Positions 45,748 through 57,550 of a stretch of 64,000 nucleotides of DNA are shown one piece after another. Under the pieces are notes generated by a model. It had not been told where the DNA came from, ran no database searches, and saw only the letters and a list, made by a program, of their open reading frames with translations. The stretch is taken from assembly GCF_030652235.1 (NCBI RefSeq), contig NZ_JAUSBA010000034.1, positions 62,001-126,000 on the forward strand. Direction: 5' to 3'. The DNA is from Cypionkella sp. (GTDB lineage: Bacteria; Pseudomonadota; Alphaproteobacteria; Rhodobacterales; Rhodobacteraceae). A program made the position numbers and the translations under genes. Position 1 is the first letter of the stretch. Each line of letters starts with the position of its first letter.

Positions 45748-47370
45748 TCAGGCGTCCATCAGTTTCGCCACGGCACGCAGTTCAAACTTCTGGATTTTTC
45801 CGGTCGAGGTCTTGGGAAGCTCGGCAAACACTACGAATTTGGGGGTTTTGAAACCCGCAAGGCGGGTGCGGCAATGCGCGATCAACTCGGCCTCGGTGGC
45901 ACTCGACCCCGGTTTCAGTTCGACAAAGGCGCAAGGCACCTCGCCCCATTTCGCATCAGGCTTGGCGACCACGGCGCAAAGCAGCACCGCGGGGTGGTGC
46001 ATCAACGCGCCTTCGACCTCGACCGAGGACACGTTCTCGCCGCCCGAGATGATGATGTCTTTGGCGCGGTCGGTGATTTTCAGATAGCCGTCAGCGGTTT
46101 GGACCGCGATGTCACCCGTGCGGAACCAACCGTCCTTGAACGCCTCGGCGGTGGCCTCGGGGTTTTTGTAATAGCCCTTCATCACCATATTGCCGCGCAT
46201 GGCGATCTCGCCCAGATGCGCGCCATCGCGGGGGACGGGGTTGCCTTCTGTGTCGTGGACTTCAGCCCCCTCCAGCATTGCCATCGCCACCCCGGTGCGG
46301 GCTTTCAGGCCTGCGCGATCTTCGGGGACGGCGTTCCATTCGGTTTGCCACAGACATTCGGTGGCAGGGCCATAGGTTTCGGTGAGGCCGTAAACTTGGG
46401 TGACATTGAAGCCGAGCGGTTCAAACGCCGCGAGGGTGGCGGCGGGGGGCGGGGCGCCTGCGGTGAAGACCTCGACGATGTGGGCAAAGCCGCGGCGGTC
46501 TTCGGGTTTGCAGTTGATCATGGTGTTCAACACAATCGGCGCGCCGCCGAAATGGGTCACACCTTCATCGGCGATGGCGTCATAGATCGCTTTGGCGGTG
46601 ACATCGCGGCAGCAGACCACGGTGCCGCCGAGCATCGGGATCATCCACGCATGGCACCAGCCGTTGCAGTGAAACAGCGGCACGATGGTCAGATAGGTCG
46701 GGAACAGCTGCATCCGCCACGCCAGCGCGTTGGCGGTGGCCGCCAGATAGGCGCCGCGATGGTGGGTGACAACGCCCTTTGGGCGCCCGGTGGTGCCGGA
46801 AGTGTAGTTGATCGTCAAGCTTTCCCATTCATCTTCCGGCATCAGCCATTGGAAATCGGGATCACCCGTGGCCAGCATGTCCTCATAGACCGCGTAGCGG
46901 CCCGAGGCGGTAAAGCCGTGATCGACCACCTCAATGATCTGCGGCGCTTGGGTGGTCATCTGGGCAATGGCGGCTTCGGCCAAGGGCAGAAAGGCTGTGT
47001 CGCAGAGCAGCAGTTTCGCACCCGCATGACCGAAGATATAGGCGACGGTATCGGCCTCCAGCCTTGTGTTGATGGTGTTTAGCACCGCCCCACAAGCGGG
47101 CACGCCGAAATGCGCCTCGGCCTGTGCGGGGATATTCGGCAGCAGGGTCGCCACCACATCGCCGGGCTGGATGCCGCGTTGGGCGAGGGCAGAGGCAAGC
47201 TGGCTGACGCGGGTGGCATAGTCGGCATAGCTCAGACGGGTGGATTTCCACACCAATGCGGTGCGATGCGCAAACACATCGGACGCGCGGCGCAGGTGTG
47301 ACAAAGGTGTCAGCGGCGCATAGTTGGCCCGCGTTTTGCCAAGCCCGGTTTCATCTGCCAACCAGCCCAT
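45748..47370 (-). CDS. DmdB-like acyl-CoA ligase
   Basis: A 540-residue adenylate-forming ligase closely patterned like the dmdB product at 12101: YTSGTTGRPKGVVTHHRGAYL, YGLTETYGPATECLWQ, DRAKDIIISGGENVSSVEVEG and the catalytic lysine in PKTSTGKIQKF. It could be a second MMPA-CoA ligase or act on other short or branched acids. GGGGAGACGACACA precedes the ATG at 47370. It lies far from the dmd operon with no catabolic neighbours, so its substrate is open. Two DmdB isoforms are known in Ruegeria. Confidence 0.82.
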   Translation of the reverse strand: MGWLADETGLGKTRANYAPLTPLSHLRRASDVFAHRTALVWKSTRLSYADYATRVSQLASALAQRGIQPGDVVATLLPNIPAQAEAHFGVPACGAVLNTINTRLEADTVAYIFGHAGAKLLLCDTAFLPLAEAAIAQMTTQAPQIIEVVDHGFTASGRYAVYEDMLATGDPDFQWLMPEDEWESLTINYTSGTTGRPKGVVTHHRGAYLAATANALAWRMQLFPTYLTIVPLFHCNGWCHAWMIPMLGGTVVCCRDVTAKAIYDAIADEGVTHFGGAPIVLNTMINCKPEDRRGFAHIVEVFTAGAPPPAATLAAFEPLGFNVTQVYGLTETYGPATECLWQTEWNAVPEDRAGLKARTGVAMAMLEGAEVHDTEGNPVPRDGAHLGEIAMRGNMVMKGYYKNPEATAEAFKDGWFRTGDIAVQTADGYLKITDRAKDIIISGGENVSSVEVEGALMHHPAVLLCAVVAKPDAKWGEVPCAFVELKPGSSATEAELIAHCRTRLAGFKTPKFVVFAELPKTSTGKIQKFELRAVAKLMDA

Positions 47371-47470
47371 TGTGTCGTCTCCCCGAAACCCTGTGCGATA
47401 TGTCGCATTCTGACGTGCAGAGTGGAAGCGTTCCGGGCAGTTGGGAAGTTGAATACCGAAGGATCATGCC

Positions 47471-48391
47471 ATGTCCGCGACGAAAGACCATACTTTAGCC
47501 GCCGCCGGATTGATCTTTACCTATGCGATGATCATCGGCTTCACCGATAATTATGTGAAGGTGATCGCGTCTGAAGCTGGGCTGTGGCAGTTCCACTTCA
47601 CCCGCACCTTCATCGCGATGATCCTGCTAGGGGTGCTTGCGGTGGTGTTCGGGCTGCGCTTGCGCCCGGTGAACCTGCGGGCCGTGCTGGCGCGGTCCAG
47701 CATTCATGGCGCGGCCATGGTGATCTATTTCGGGGCTTTGGCGTTTCTGCCCGTGGCTTTGGTCGCCGCCGGTCTGTTCACCGCGCCGATTTTCGTGCTG
47801 CTGATTTCGCGCTTTGCTTATGGCCATGCCATTGGCCCGGTACGGATTATCGCGGTCGCGGTGGGGTTTATCGGCGTCATTCTGGTGCTGGGGCCGGAAG
47901 CGATGTCGGGGGCATCTGTGGCGGCTTTGTTGCCGGTGATCGCGGGTGCGATGTATGCGATGGGCAATATTGCGACGCGCGAATGGTGCCCCGAGGAAAG
48001 CGCCGAGACTTTGCTGGCCGGGTTCTTTTTGGCCTTGGGGGTGATTGGGGCCGTGGGTATGGCCGTGCTGGCGGTCTGGCCGATTGCAGTGCCGTTGGGG
48101 ACGGATGGATTTTTGCAACGCGGGGCGGTTTGGGCTTCGGAGGAGTTCTATTTCTGGACTTTTGTGCAGGCGGCGGGATCGCTGCTGGGGGTGGGCATGA
48201 TGATCCGCGCCTATCAGATCACGGACGCCAGCCGGGCGAGCGTGCTGGAATATATCATCCTGCCCGCCTCGGCGTTCTGGTCTTATCTGATCTGGGGCGA
48301 GACGCTGACAGCTTTGGCGGTGTTCGGGATGGGGCTGATTGTGGCCGCAGGGTCGATGATCGCGCTGCGGGCGAAGGCGCAAGAGGGCTAA
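47471..48391 (+). CDS. EamA-family (DMT) permease
   Basis: A 306-residue protein with about ten membrane helices arranged as two EamA repeats, typical of the drug/metabolite transporter superfamily in the inner membrane. AAGGA lies before the ATG at 47471. Substrates of this group include amino acids, nucleosides and metabolites; nothing here identifies one. It is divergent from the DmdB-like ligase, and its end faces the convergent tdk. Confidence 0.85.
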   Translation: MSATKDHTLAAAGLIFTYAMIIGFTDNYVKVIASEAGLWQFHFTRTFIAMILLGVLAVVFGLRLRPVNLRAVLARSSIHGAAMVIYFGALAFLPVALVAAGLFTAPIFVLLISRFAYGHAIGPVRIIAVAVGFIGVILVLGPEAMSGASVAALLPVIAGAMYAMGNIATREWCPEESAETLLAGFFLALGVIGAVGMAVLAVWPIAVPLGTDGFLQRGAVWASEEFYFWTFVQAAGSLLGVGMMIRAYQITDASRASVLEYIILPASAFWSYLIWGETLTALAVFGMGLIVAAGSMIALRAKAQEG

Positions 48392-48459
48392 CGCCGCCCT
48401 TTGCTTGCCGCGCCGCGCGCATCGGGTAAGCGAGGTGGCCCGCAAAGGCCAAGCTGCGG

Positions 48460-49038
48460 CTAGGCGCCCACCGCTTCGCGCCAATGGCGGCGGCAAAGCG
48501 AAACATAGGTTTCATTGCCGCCGATCTGCACCTGTTCGCCGTCTTTCAGTGCCCGGCCATCCGGGCCACGCCGCATCACCATGGTGGCCTTCTTGCCGCA
48601 GTGGCAGATTGTGCGCACCTCGCGCATTTCATCAGCCCAAGCGAGCAATGCCGCCGAGCCGGGGAAAAGATTGCCTTGGAAATCAACGCGAAGCCCATAG
48701 CACATCACCGGCACGCCCAGATCATCCACCGCGCGCGCAAGCTGCCAAACCTGCGCTTTGGTCAAAAACTGCGACTCGTCGATGAAGACGCAAGCCACTG
48801 GGCCTTGGGCAAAGCGGGCGACTAGTTTGGCAAACAGATCATCCTCGGGGGCGAACGTATCCGCCGCCTCGCCAATGCCGATGCGGCTGGCGATCCGGCC
48901 CTCGCCTGCGCGGTTGTCGAATTGTGCGGTGATCAGATAGGTCTGCATCCCGCCCTCGCGGTAGTTGTGCGCGGCTTGCAGCAGCAGGGTCGATTTGCCT
49001 GCGTTCATCGTCGAGTAATGGAAATACAGCTTGGCCAT
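48460..49038 (-). CDS. tdk: Thymidine kinase
   Basis: A 192-residue type II thymidine kinase that phosphorylates thymidine. The P-loop MNAGKST (residues 11-17), the lid/Walker B stretch FIDESQFL and zinc-binding cysteines (ICHCGKK, LCRRHW) are present. The start at 49038 gives the family opening MAKLYFHYS. With deoA and upp elsewhere in the window it adds to thymidine salvage. Upstream lies a 440-base gap without a gene. Confidence 0.94.
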   Translation of the reverse strand: MAKLYFHYSTMNAGKSTLLLQAAHNYREGGMQTYLITAQFDNRAGEGRIASRIGIGEAADTFAPEDDLFAKLVARFAQGPVACVFIDESQFLTKAQVWQLARAVDDLGVPVMCYGLRVDFQGNLFPGSAALLAWADEMREVRTICHCGKKATMVMRRGPDGRALKDGEQVQIGGNETYVSLCRRHWREAVGA

Positions 49039-49482
49039 GCGCCGATCTAGCGCATGGCCAAGGCTGCTGGCAAGCCCGTGCGAAGCGATCACCGGGGCTT
49101 GCCGCCGCGAAACAACGGGACACCAAAACACACGGGTACACGAGGCAACAGACGCACGACGCTACAGGCACAGAAACGACAAGGCACATACAGGGTGGGG
49201 CCAAAGCAGACCCGCCGCAAATGGTGACGCGCGTTCGGGCAAGCCCAAACGCAAACTCAATCGGTAGGCCCGCCGTGCGACCGTGACACTTGCCACAGAT
49301 CACCCTGCTGGGCCTTTGCACGACGGAACCCCACCCACACCAACGCGGGGGGCGTTGGCCACTCACTACGCATTCCGGTTGCCCGGAACGCCTTTATGCA
49401 TGACAAATCCTTAGGGCGGGATTAATGGGAAAAGATAGAATGAATTCCCCGGATTAGCCGCAAGGGGAGGGTGGAGCAGATT
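49039..49482. other. Long gap upstream of tdk
   Basis: No gene or known RNA is recognised. A hairpin (CCAACGC, GGGGG, GCGTTGG) lies at 49340-49358. A 12-base match to the arm of the palindromic element found near carB (GGAACCCCACCC) lies at 49325-49336. A weak AATCC/GGATT stem lies near 49410. The length leaves room for a long tdk leader or a small RNA. Confidence 0.4.
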
Positions 49483-49935
49483 ATGAGCACCGAAAGCTAT
49501 TTGAAAAAACACACCGAAGCGCTGGTGAAAGATGTCGGCATCGAGGCCGCTTGTGCGTTGACCGGCAAGTCAAAGGCGACGCTGGGGCGGTATTATTCGG
49601 ATTCGGGTGAGCATGACGACCGCTTCATGCCGATTGACGTGGTGGCGCAGCTTGAATCGGCAGCGCGGTTTCCGCATGTCACCTCGGCTTTGGCCGATCT
49701 GCGCGGCATCACGCTCAGCTACGATCCCGAAAAGCGCAACGCCGACAGCAAGGGTGTGAATGCCGATGTGGTGGCGCTGGCGCAGCGCTTTGCCATGCTG
49801 ATGGCCGAGTATAACACGGCGATTGGCGATGGTGTGATTTCGGTCAACGAAGCCAAGCGGATGCTGCGGGAAACCTTGGCGATCCAACAGGTTCTGCTGG
49901 ATATGAAGCTGAACCTTGAGGATGAGGTCAGCTAA
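49483..49935 (+). CDS. CII-like DNA-binding protein
   Basis: A 150-residue protein whose front half (YLKKHTEALVKDVGIEAACALTG, then SKATLGRYYSDSGEHDDRFM) looks like a helix-turn-helix of the phage CII type. The second half (VVALAQRFAMLMAEYNTAI, MLRETLAIQQVLLDMK) is helical and likely for oligomerisation. No other phage gene is near, so it appears to be a domesticated regulator. The ATG at 49483 is preferred over GTG at 49471 because GGAG lies seven bases before it. A strong terminator follows. Confidence 0.7.
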   Translation: MSTESYLKKHTEALVKDVGIEAACALTGKSKATLGRYYSDSGEHDDRFMPIDVVAQLESAARFPHVTSALADLRGITLSYDPEKRNADSKGVNADVVALAQRFAMLMAEYNTAIGDGVISVNEAKRMLRETLAIQQVLLDMKLNLEDEVS

Positions 49936-49955
49936 GGCTGGCTTTCAGCCGTAGA

Positions 49956-49993
49956 AAAAAGCGCCCGGATGATCTCCGGGCGCTTTTTGTTTT
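49956..49993. terminator. Bidirectional terminator
   Basis: A perfect 14-base stem (AAAAAGCGCCCGGA with TCCGGGCGCTTTTT) and a five-base loop, with T-runs on both strands. It lies between the CII-like gene and the convergent helicase gene and should stop transcription from both sides. Confidence 0.92.
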
Positions 49994-50004
49994 AGCAGGT
50001 GCTG

Positions 50005-51366
50005 TTAGCGCGGTGTACGGGCCACAGCCGAGCGCGGCTTGGCCGCACCATCAGCGCGGCGCGGTGCAAAGCTGCCGCCTGCGGGCTTCGGCTTGCCCAT
50101 CGGTTTCGCACCGGGCTTGCCGGGGGCCGCACGTTGGATCGGTTGGCTGCCGGGCTTTTGCCCCCCACGGCTCATGCCGGGGCGCTGGCCACGATTCTGG
50201 CCGGGTTTCGGTGCGGCAGCAACGGCGTCAGCAGCCCAAGGCGCGCCACCCAAGATCGGGATCGGTTTTTTCAGCAGCTTTTCAATGGCTTGCAATTCGC
50301 CCATTTCCGCAGGCGCGCAGAAGGAAATCGAGGTGCCCTCTTTGCCCGCGCGTGCTGTCCGGCCAATGCGGTGAACGTAGTTTTCTGGCACGTTCGGCAT
50401 GTCAAAGTTATAGACAAAGCGCACGCCCGGAATGTCGATGCCACGCGAAGCAACGTCAGTTGCCACCAGCACATCGAGTTCAGCCTTGCGGAATTCGGTC
50501 AAAGTGCGGTCGCGCTGGTTCTGGCTTTTGTTGCCGTGGATCGAGCCTGCCTTAAAGCCCCAAGCCACCAAAAGCTTCATCAGCTTTTCCGAACCATGCT
50601 TGGTGCGGCCAAACACCAAGGCCTGCTCGCCCGGATGCTTCAGCAGATATTCTTTCAGCATCAGTGCTTTATCGCCGTTCGGCAGGTAATGCACGCCTTG
50701 GTCGATCCGCTCTACCGGCTTGCCCGGAGGGGCGACTTGCACCTTGATCGGGTTTTGCAGATAGGTCGACGCCAGTTCTTCGATATCCTTCGGCATGGTC
50801 GCCGAGAACAGCAGGGTCTGGCGTTTCAGCGGGATATGCTTGGCGATTTTGCGCAAAGAATGGATGAAACCCATATCAAGCATGTGGTCGGCCTCATCCA
50901 GCACCAGATAGCCGGTGGCGCTAAGGCTGACATCGCCACGCTCTAGAAGGTCGATCAGGCGGCCGGGGGTGGCGACAAGGATATCGGCGCCGCGCTTCAG
51001 CCGTTCGGCTTGCTTGAACAGCGAGGCACCACCAACAACCATGGCGACTTTAACGGAAGTGCCTTTGGTGAAAACCTCAAGGTTATCCGCGATTTGGGCG
51101 ACAAGCTCGCGGGTCGGGGCCAAGATCAAAGCCCGCACGGTTTTCGGCGCCGGCGGGTGGCCCAGATCAAGGATACGGTGCAGCAAAGGCAGGCCAAACG
51201 CGGCGGTTTTGCCGGTGCCAGTCTGCGCCAGACCCATCAGGTCTTTGCCCGCCATGATATGCGGGATCGCCTGCACCTGAATCGGTGACGGCATCTTGAG
51301 GGTGGTTTTTTCCAGTGCTTTCAGGATGGTTTCCGAAAGCCCAAGGTCTGCGAAAGTGGTGGTCAT
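50005..51366 (-). CDS. DEAD-box RNA helicase (RhlE-like)
   Basis: A 453-residue ATP-dependent RNA helicase. Visible motifs in order: Q-motif (PSPIQVQAIP), I (AQTGTGKT), Ia (PTRELVAQ), II (DEAD), III (SAT), V (ATDVASRGIDIPGV) and VI (HRIGRTARAG). A basic Gly/Pro/Arg-rich tail of about 80 residues follows, usual for RNA contact. The start at 51366 is family-like (TTTFADLGLSETILKAL). A leader of 150 or more bases is possible, since the region up to about 51550 holds no gene. It likely helps ribosome assembly or RNA decay. Confidence 0.9.
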   Translation of the reverse strand: MTTTFADLGLSETILKALEKTTLKMPSPIQVQAIPHIMAGKDLMGLAQTGTGKTAAFGLPLLHRILDLGHPPAPKTVRALILAPTRELVAQIADNLEVFTKGTSVKVAMVVGGASLFKQAERLKRGADILVATPGRLIDLLERGDVSLSATGYLVLDEADHMLDMGFIHSLRKIAKHIPLKRQTLLFSATMPKDIEELASTYLQNPIKVQVAPPGKPVERIDQGVHYLPNGDKALMLKEYLLKHPGEQALVFGRTKHGSEKLMKLLVAWGFKAGSIHGNKSQNQRDRTLTEFRKAELDVLVATDVASRGIDIPGVRFVYNFDMPNVPENYVHRIGRTARAGKEGTSISFCAPAEMGELQAIEKLLKKPIPILGGAPWAADAVAAAPKPGQNRGQRPGMSRGGQKPGSQPIQRAAPGKPGAKPMGKPKPAGGSFAPRRADGAAKPRSAVARTPR

Positions 51367-51645
51367 AACAGTCTTTCCGGCGGCCCATAGCCGCCCGTCC
51401 ACCCCGAGGGGCGGCAGTGGGAAGCGACACCCCCTCGCATCAGGCGCTTGCCCAATACCGTGGCCATCGCGGAACCCCTGCGTGCGGTGGGAACCAGTAT
51501 CCATGGCCTTACACATGCTCACGCGGCACGGGCACTATGGATGTGGCGGAAATGACGGATTGGGGGGGATTTGTCAAGAGGGGCGTTTGGTGGGGTATCG
51601 GGAAGGCGTAAGGGTTTGTTAATCTTATGGCGCCAGACACTGAGG

Positions 51646-52167
51646 ATGCCGAATTATGTCCGACCCAAAGTAAAAGGTGCGACCGTGTTTTTCACGGTGG
51701 CTTTGGTTGACCGAAACAGTGATCTTTTAATCCGCGAGGTTGAGCGGTTGCGGTAGTCGGTCCGGGCGACTTGCCACGAACGGCCATTCAAGGTTGACGC
51801 TTGGGTGGTATTGCCAGACCATTTGCATTGCGTGTGGACATTGCCGGAGGGTGATCGGGATTTCGCGATCCGATGGGGGGCAATCAAATCGCGCTTCACG
51901 CGCAGTTTGCGTAGGGTGGGGTTCCACCCCACCGATCCTGCAAGTGCGGTGGGGTGGAACCCCACCCTACGATCCGCTTCAAAGGTATCGAAGGGGGATG
52001 CGGGCCTGTGGCAGCGCAGATTTTGGGAACATCACATCAGAGGTGACGGGGATTATCATGCGCATGTAAATTATTGCTGGATCAATCCAGTCAAGCATGG
52101 GTTGGTTGAGCGTCCAGAAGATTGGCCGTATTCCTCGTTCCATAGAGACAGGAAGATGGCAGAGTAG
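51646..52167 (+). pseudogene. REP-associated tyrosine transposase, interrupted by an amber codon
   Basis: One reading frame encodes a RAYT-type Y1 transposase: PNYVRPKVKGATVFFTVAL, then HLHCVWTLPEGD with the metal-binding His pair, WQRRFWEHH, and YCWINPVKHGLVERPEDW with the catalytic-type tyrosine. A single TAG at 51754-51756 splits it; both halves are in the same frame. Around residue 88 a 60-base palindromic element (51911-51970) is inserted in frame, adding 20 residues (RVGFHPTDPASAVGWNPTLR region). The final stop TAG belongs to a second copy of that element. It is probably inactive unless the amber codon is read through. Confidence 0.8.
51911..51970. repeat. Palindromic REP-type element, copy 1, inside the RAYT frame
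   Basis: Two perfectly complementary 24-base arms (51911-51934 and 51947-51970) flank a 12-base centre. Each arm is itself palindromic, with GGTGGGGT and ACCCCACC around a TCC loop, so the unit is a pair of REP hairpins in inverted orientation. Its 60-base length keeps the transposase frame open. Confidence 0.92.
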
Positions 52168-52228
52168 GGTGGGGTTTCACCCCACCGCCCCCGGCATTTG
52201 CTTAAGCGTGGTGGGGTGAAACCCCACC

Positions 52229-52232
<4 letters not shown>
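52164..52232. repeat. Palindromic REP-type element, copy 2, between RAYT and carB
   Basis: Two perfectly complementary 23-base arms (52164-52186 and 52210-52232) flank a 23-base centre. Compared with copy 1 the hairpin loop is TTC instead of TCC, with the matching change on the other arm. TAG at 52165-52167 ends the transposase frame, and TAG on the minus strand at 52229-52231 ends carB; both lie in the outer edges of the element. It may also terminate both transcripts. Confidence 0.92.
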
Positions 52233-55570
<3,338 letters not shown>

Positions 55571-55690
55571 AGTGGCCCCCTGTCTTTCAGCGCCCCGTTC
55601 TTCAGGACCCTGAGCGCAAAACTTTGCGGGTTATAGCCAGCACACGCCGGGGCGCAAGGGGCTGCGAAGATGAAACCCCTCACATTTGCA

Positions 55691-55722
55691 AAAGGGCGGC
55701 CAAGACTGGCTGGCCGCCCTTT
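55691..55722 (-). terminator. Terminator of the amino acid permease gene
   Basis: A perfect 12-base stem (AAAGGGCGGCCA with TGGCCGCCCTTT) and eight-base loop. On the minus strand it ends in TTTTGC, 16 bases after the permease stop. The opposite strand leads into the carB upstream region. Confidence 0.85.
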
Positions 55723-55738
55723 CATGTGGTTTGGGGTG

Positions 55739-57298
55739 TTAGCCCTTTTCGCCAACAGCCTTTTCGGCGGCAGCGATCACGGCTTTGCGGGCGGCGATGC
55801 GCTCGCCCGTCGGGGGGCCTTCAAAGCGGCGGTTTTCAACCGTAAACCACAGCACCAGCGCCAGCGCGATAAAGCCAAGCACCACCCAAAGCACCCGCTC
55901 GTTCGGCGGGGCGACGGCGATGAACAAAATGACGCCCATGCCAACCACGGCCAGAACCGTGACCAGTTTATAGACGCCCGCAGACATTGCCCAAGGGCCG
56001 GGGTTTGGCCATTTGGCGGTGCCATAGGCAAACAGACCCGCCACCAGCGGCACGGTGAACGACAAGAACAAGAACACCAGCGTCGAGTTCACCACGATCA
56101 CATAGATCGAAGTGCCCGCGATTTTGATCGACATCGCCAAGATCACATACAGGATACACAGCACGGTCGCGGTCCAGATCGCGTTGACCGGGGTGCGGTA
56201 TTTCGGCGAAACCGAAGCCAGCGCCTTGGAGCCGATCGGCATGCCGTCATCGCGCGAGAACGCAAACAGCATCCGGCTGGCCGAAGTCACCGTCGCCAGA
56301 CCACACAGCAGTTGGGTGATCAGAATCCCAAGATACAGGATGTTTTTCAGGCCCGATGGCAGGATCGTATCCATCGTGGCGTAGAACATCGTCCAGCCTT
56401 GGCCCGCAGCCACGCTCAGATCCGGGATCGCCAAAGTGATGGCGCAGATCATGATCCAGCCGATCAGCGATGACCAGAACACCGCTTTGATGATGCCCTC
56501 TGGCACCGATTGCGCGGCGTTTTTGGTTTCTTCCGAGGTATGCGCCGAGGCGTCATAGCCGGTGATCGTATAGACCGGCAGCAACAGACACAGCAGGAAC
56601 AGATAGCCCATGTTGTCTGACGCTGGGAACACATTGCCACCCGCTTCGCCAGAGTAGTTGGTAAACGTCCACAACCGCGAGATGTCGATGGCGGGGGCGT
56701 AGAACAGGCAAGCCAGCACCAGCACGGCGGTGGTCGCAAAGATGATGTAGCCCGACACATCGGTCAGCAGCGTGGTGACTTTGATGCCAAGGTGGTTGAA
56801 CAACGCCTGAATGATGGTGATCGCCGCGACGAAAACCACAACTTGGCCGTCGGTGCCGGTAAAGCCGAACATCGACCCAAAGGTGCCGGCGAAGAAATAG
56901 GCGGTGCCGATGTTGATGGCACCCAGCACGGTGATAAGGCCCAAAAGGTTCAGCCAAGCCGTCAGCCAGCCCCAGAACCGGCCGCCTAAGATCGAGGCCC
57001 AGTGATACAGCCCGCCCGCTGTCGGGAAGGCTGATGCGATTTGCGCCATTGCCAACGCGAACATGCCCGACAGGATGCACCCGACGATCCAGCCGATGCC
57101 AGCACCAGCACCGCCGACCGAACTGATCGCTTGCGCGAACGAGTTGATCCCGCCCGACAAGATACAGATGATCGAGAACGAGATCGCGAAGTTAGAGAAT
57201 TTCGACATCGAGCGCGAAAGCTCTTGGGCATAGCCCATGCCGTGCAGGATTTTTACATCCTCACTTTTGTGATTGTCCGAATAGTCGTCGGCTGCCAT
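55739..57298 (-). CDS. APC-family amino acid/amine permease
   Basis: A 519-residue membrane transporter with about twelve helices. SFSIICILSGGINSF in helix 1, the SAFPTAGGLYHWAS region and ITGYDASAHTSEETKNAA are typical of the amino acid/choline transporter branch of the APC superfamily (GABA permease-like). GGAGGGAAATGCA precedes the ATG. The neighbours do not reveal the substrate; GABA, choline or other amines fit the branch. An inverted repeat (TCCCTA, AGCG, TAGGGA) lies about 60 bases upstream, near 57360. Confidence 0.87.
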   Translation of the reverse strand: MAADDYSDNHKSEDVKILHGMGYAQELSRSMSKFSNFAISFSIICILSGGINSFAQAISSVGGAGAGIGWIVGCILSGMFALAMAQIASAFPTAGGLYHWASILGGRFWGWLTAWLNLLGLITVLGAINIGTAYFFAGTFGSMFGFTGTDGQVVVFVAAITIIQALFNHLGIKVTTLLTDVSGYIIFATTAVLVLACLFYAPAIDISRLWTFTNYSGEAGGNVFPASDNMGYLFLLCLLLPVYTITGYDASAHTSEETKNAAQSVPEGIIKAVFWSSLIGWIMICAITLAIPDLSVAAGQGWTMFYATMDTILPSGLKNILYLGILITQLLCGLATVTSASRMLFAFSRDDGMPIGSKALASVSPKYRTPVNAIWTATVLCILYVILAMSIKIAGTSIYVIVVNSTLVFLFLSFTVPLVAGLFAYGTAKWPNPGPWAMSAGVYKLVTVLAVVGMGVILFIAVAPPNERVLWVVLGFIALALVLWFTVENRRFEGPPTGERIAARKAVIAAAEKAVGEKG

Positions 57299-57550
57299 TG
57301 CATTTCCCTCCGAACCGTTGATGGGTCGTTATTATTGTGCGAGGTGCGGCGTTTTGCCGTCCCTAAGCGTAGGGAAGCGCGGATTTTACAGTCTGGCAAG
57401 CATTGAATAGATATTTTCAGGAATCAGCGAAAGCCAGAGTCAGCGACGGACATTTTCGCGTCGCAAATGTGCAAAAGACGGGCGGCTCGGGGGTGGATTT
57501 GCGCGGGGCACTGACCTAGGTGGTAAGGCAGGGCAAAAAGGGGCGCGGGC

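Noticed and set aside
49039-49482. 6S RNA, SRP RNA, tmRNA or RNase P RNA in the tdk upstream gap
   Set aside because: None of the conserved cores of these RNAs could be found on either strand by eye.
49483-49935. Prophage
   Set aside because: The CII-like protein stands alone; no integrase, capsid, terminase or lysis gene is near.
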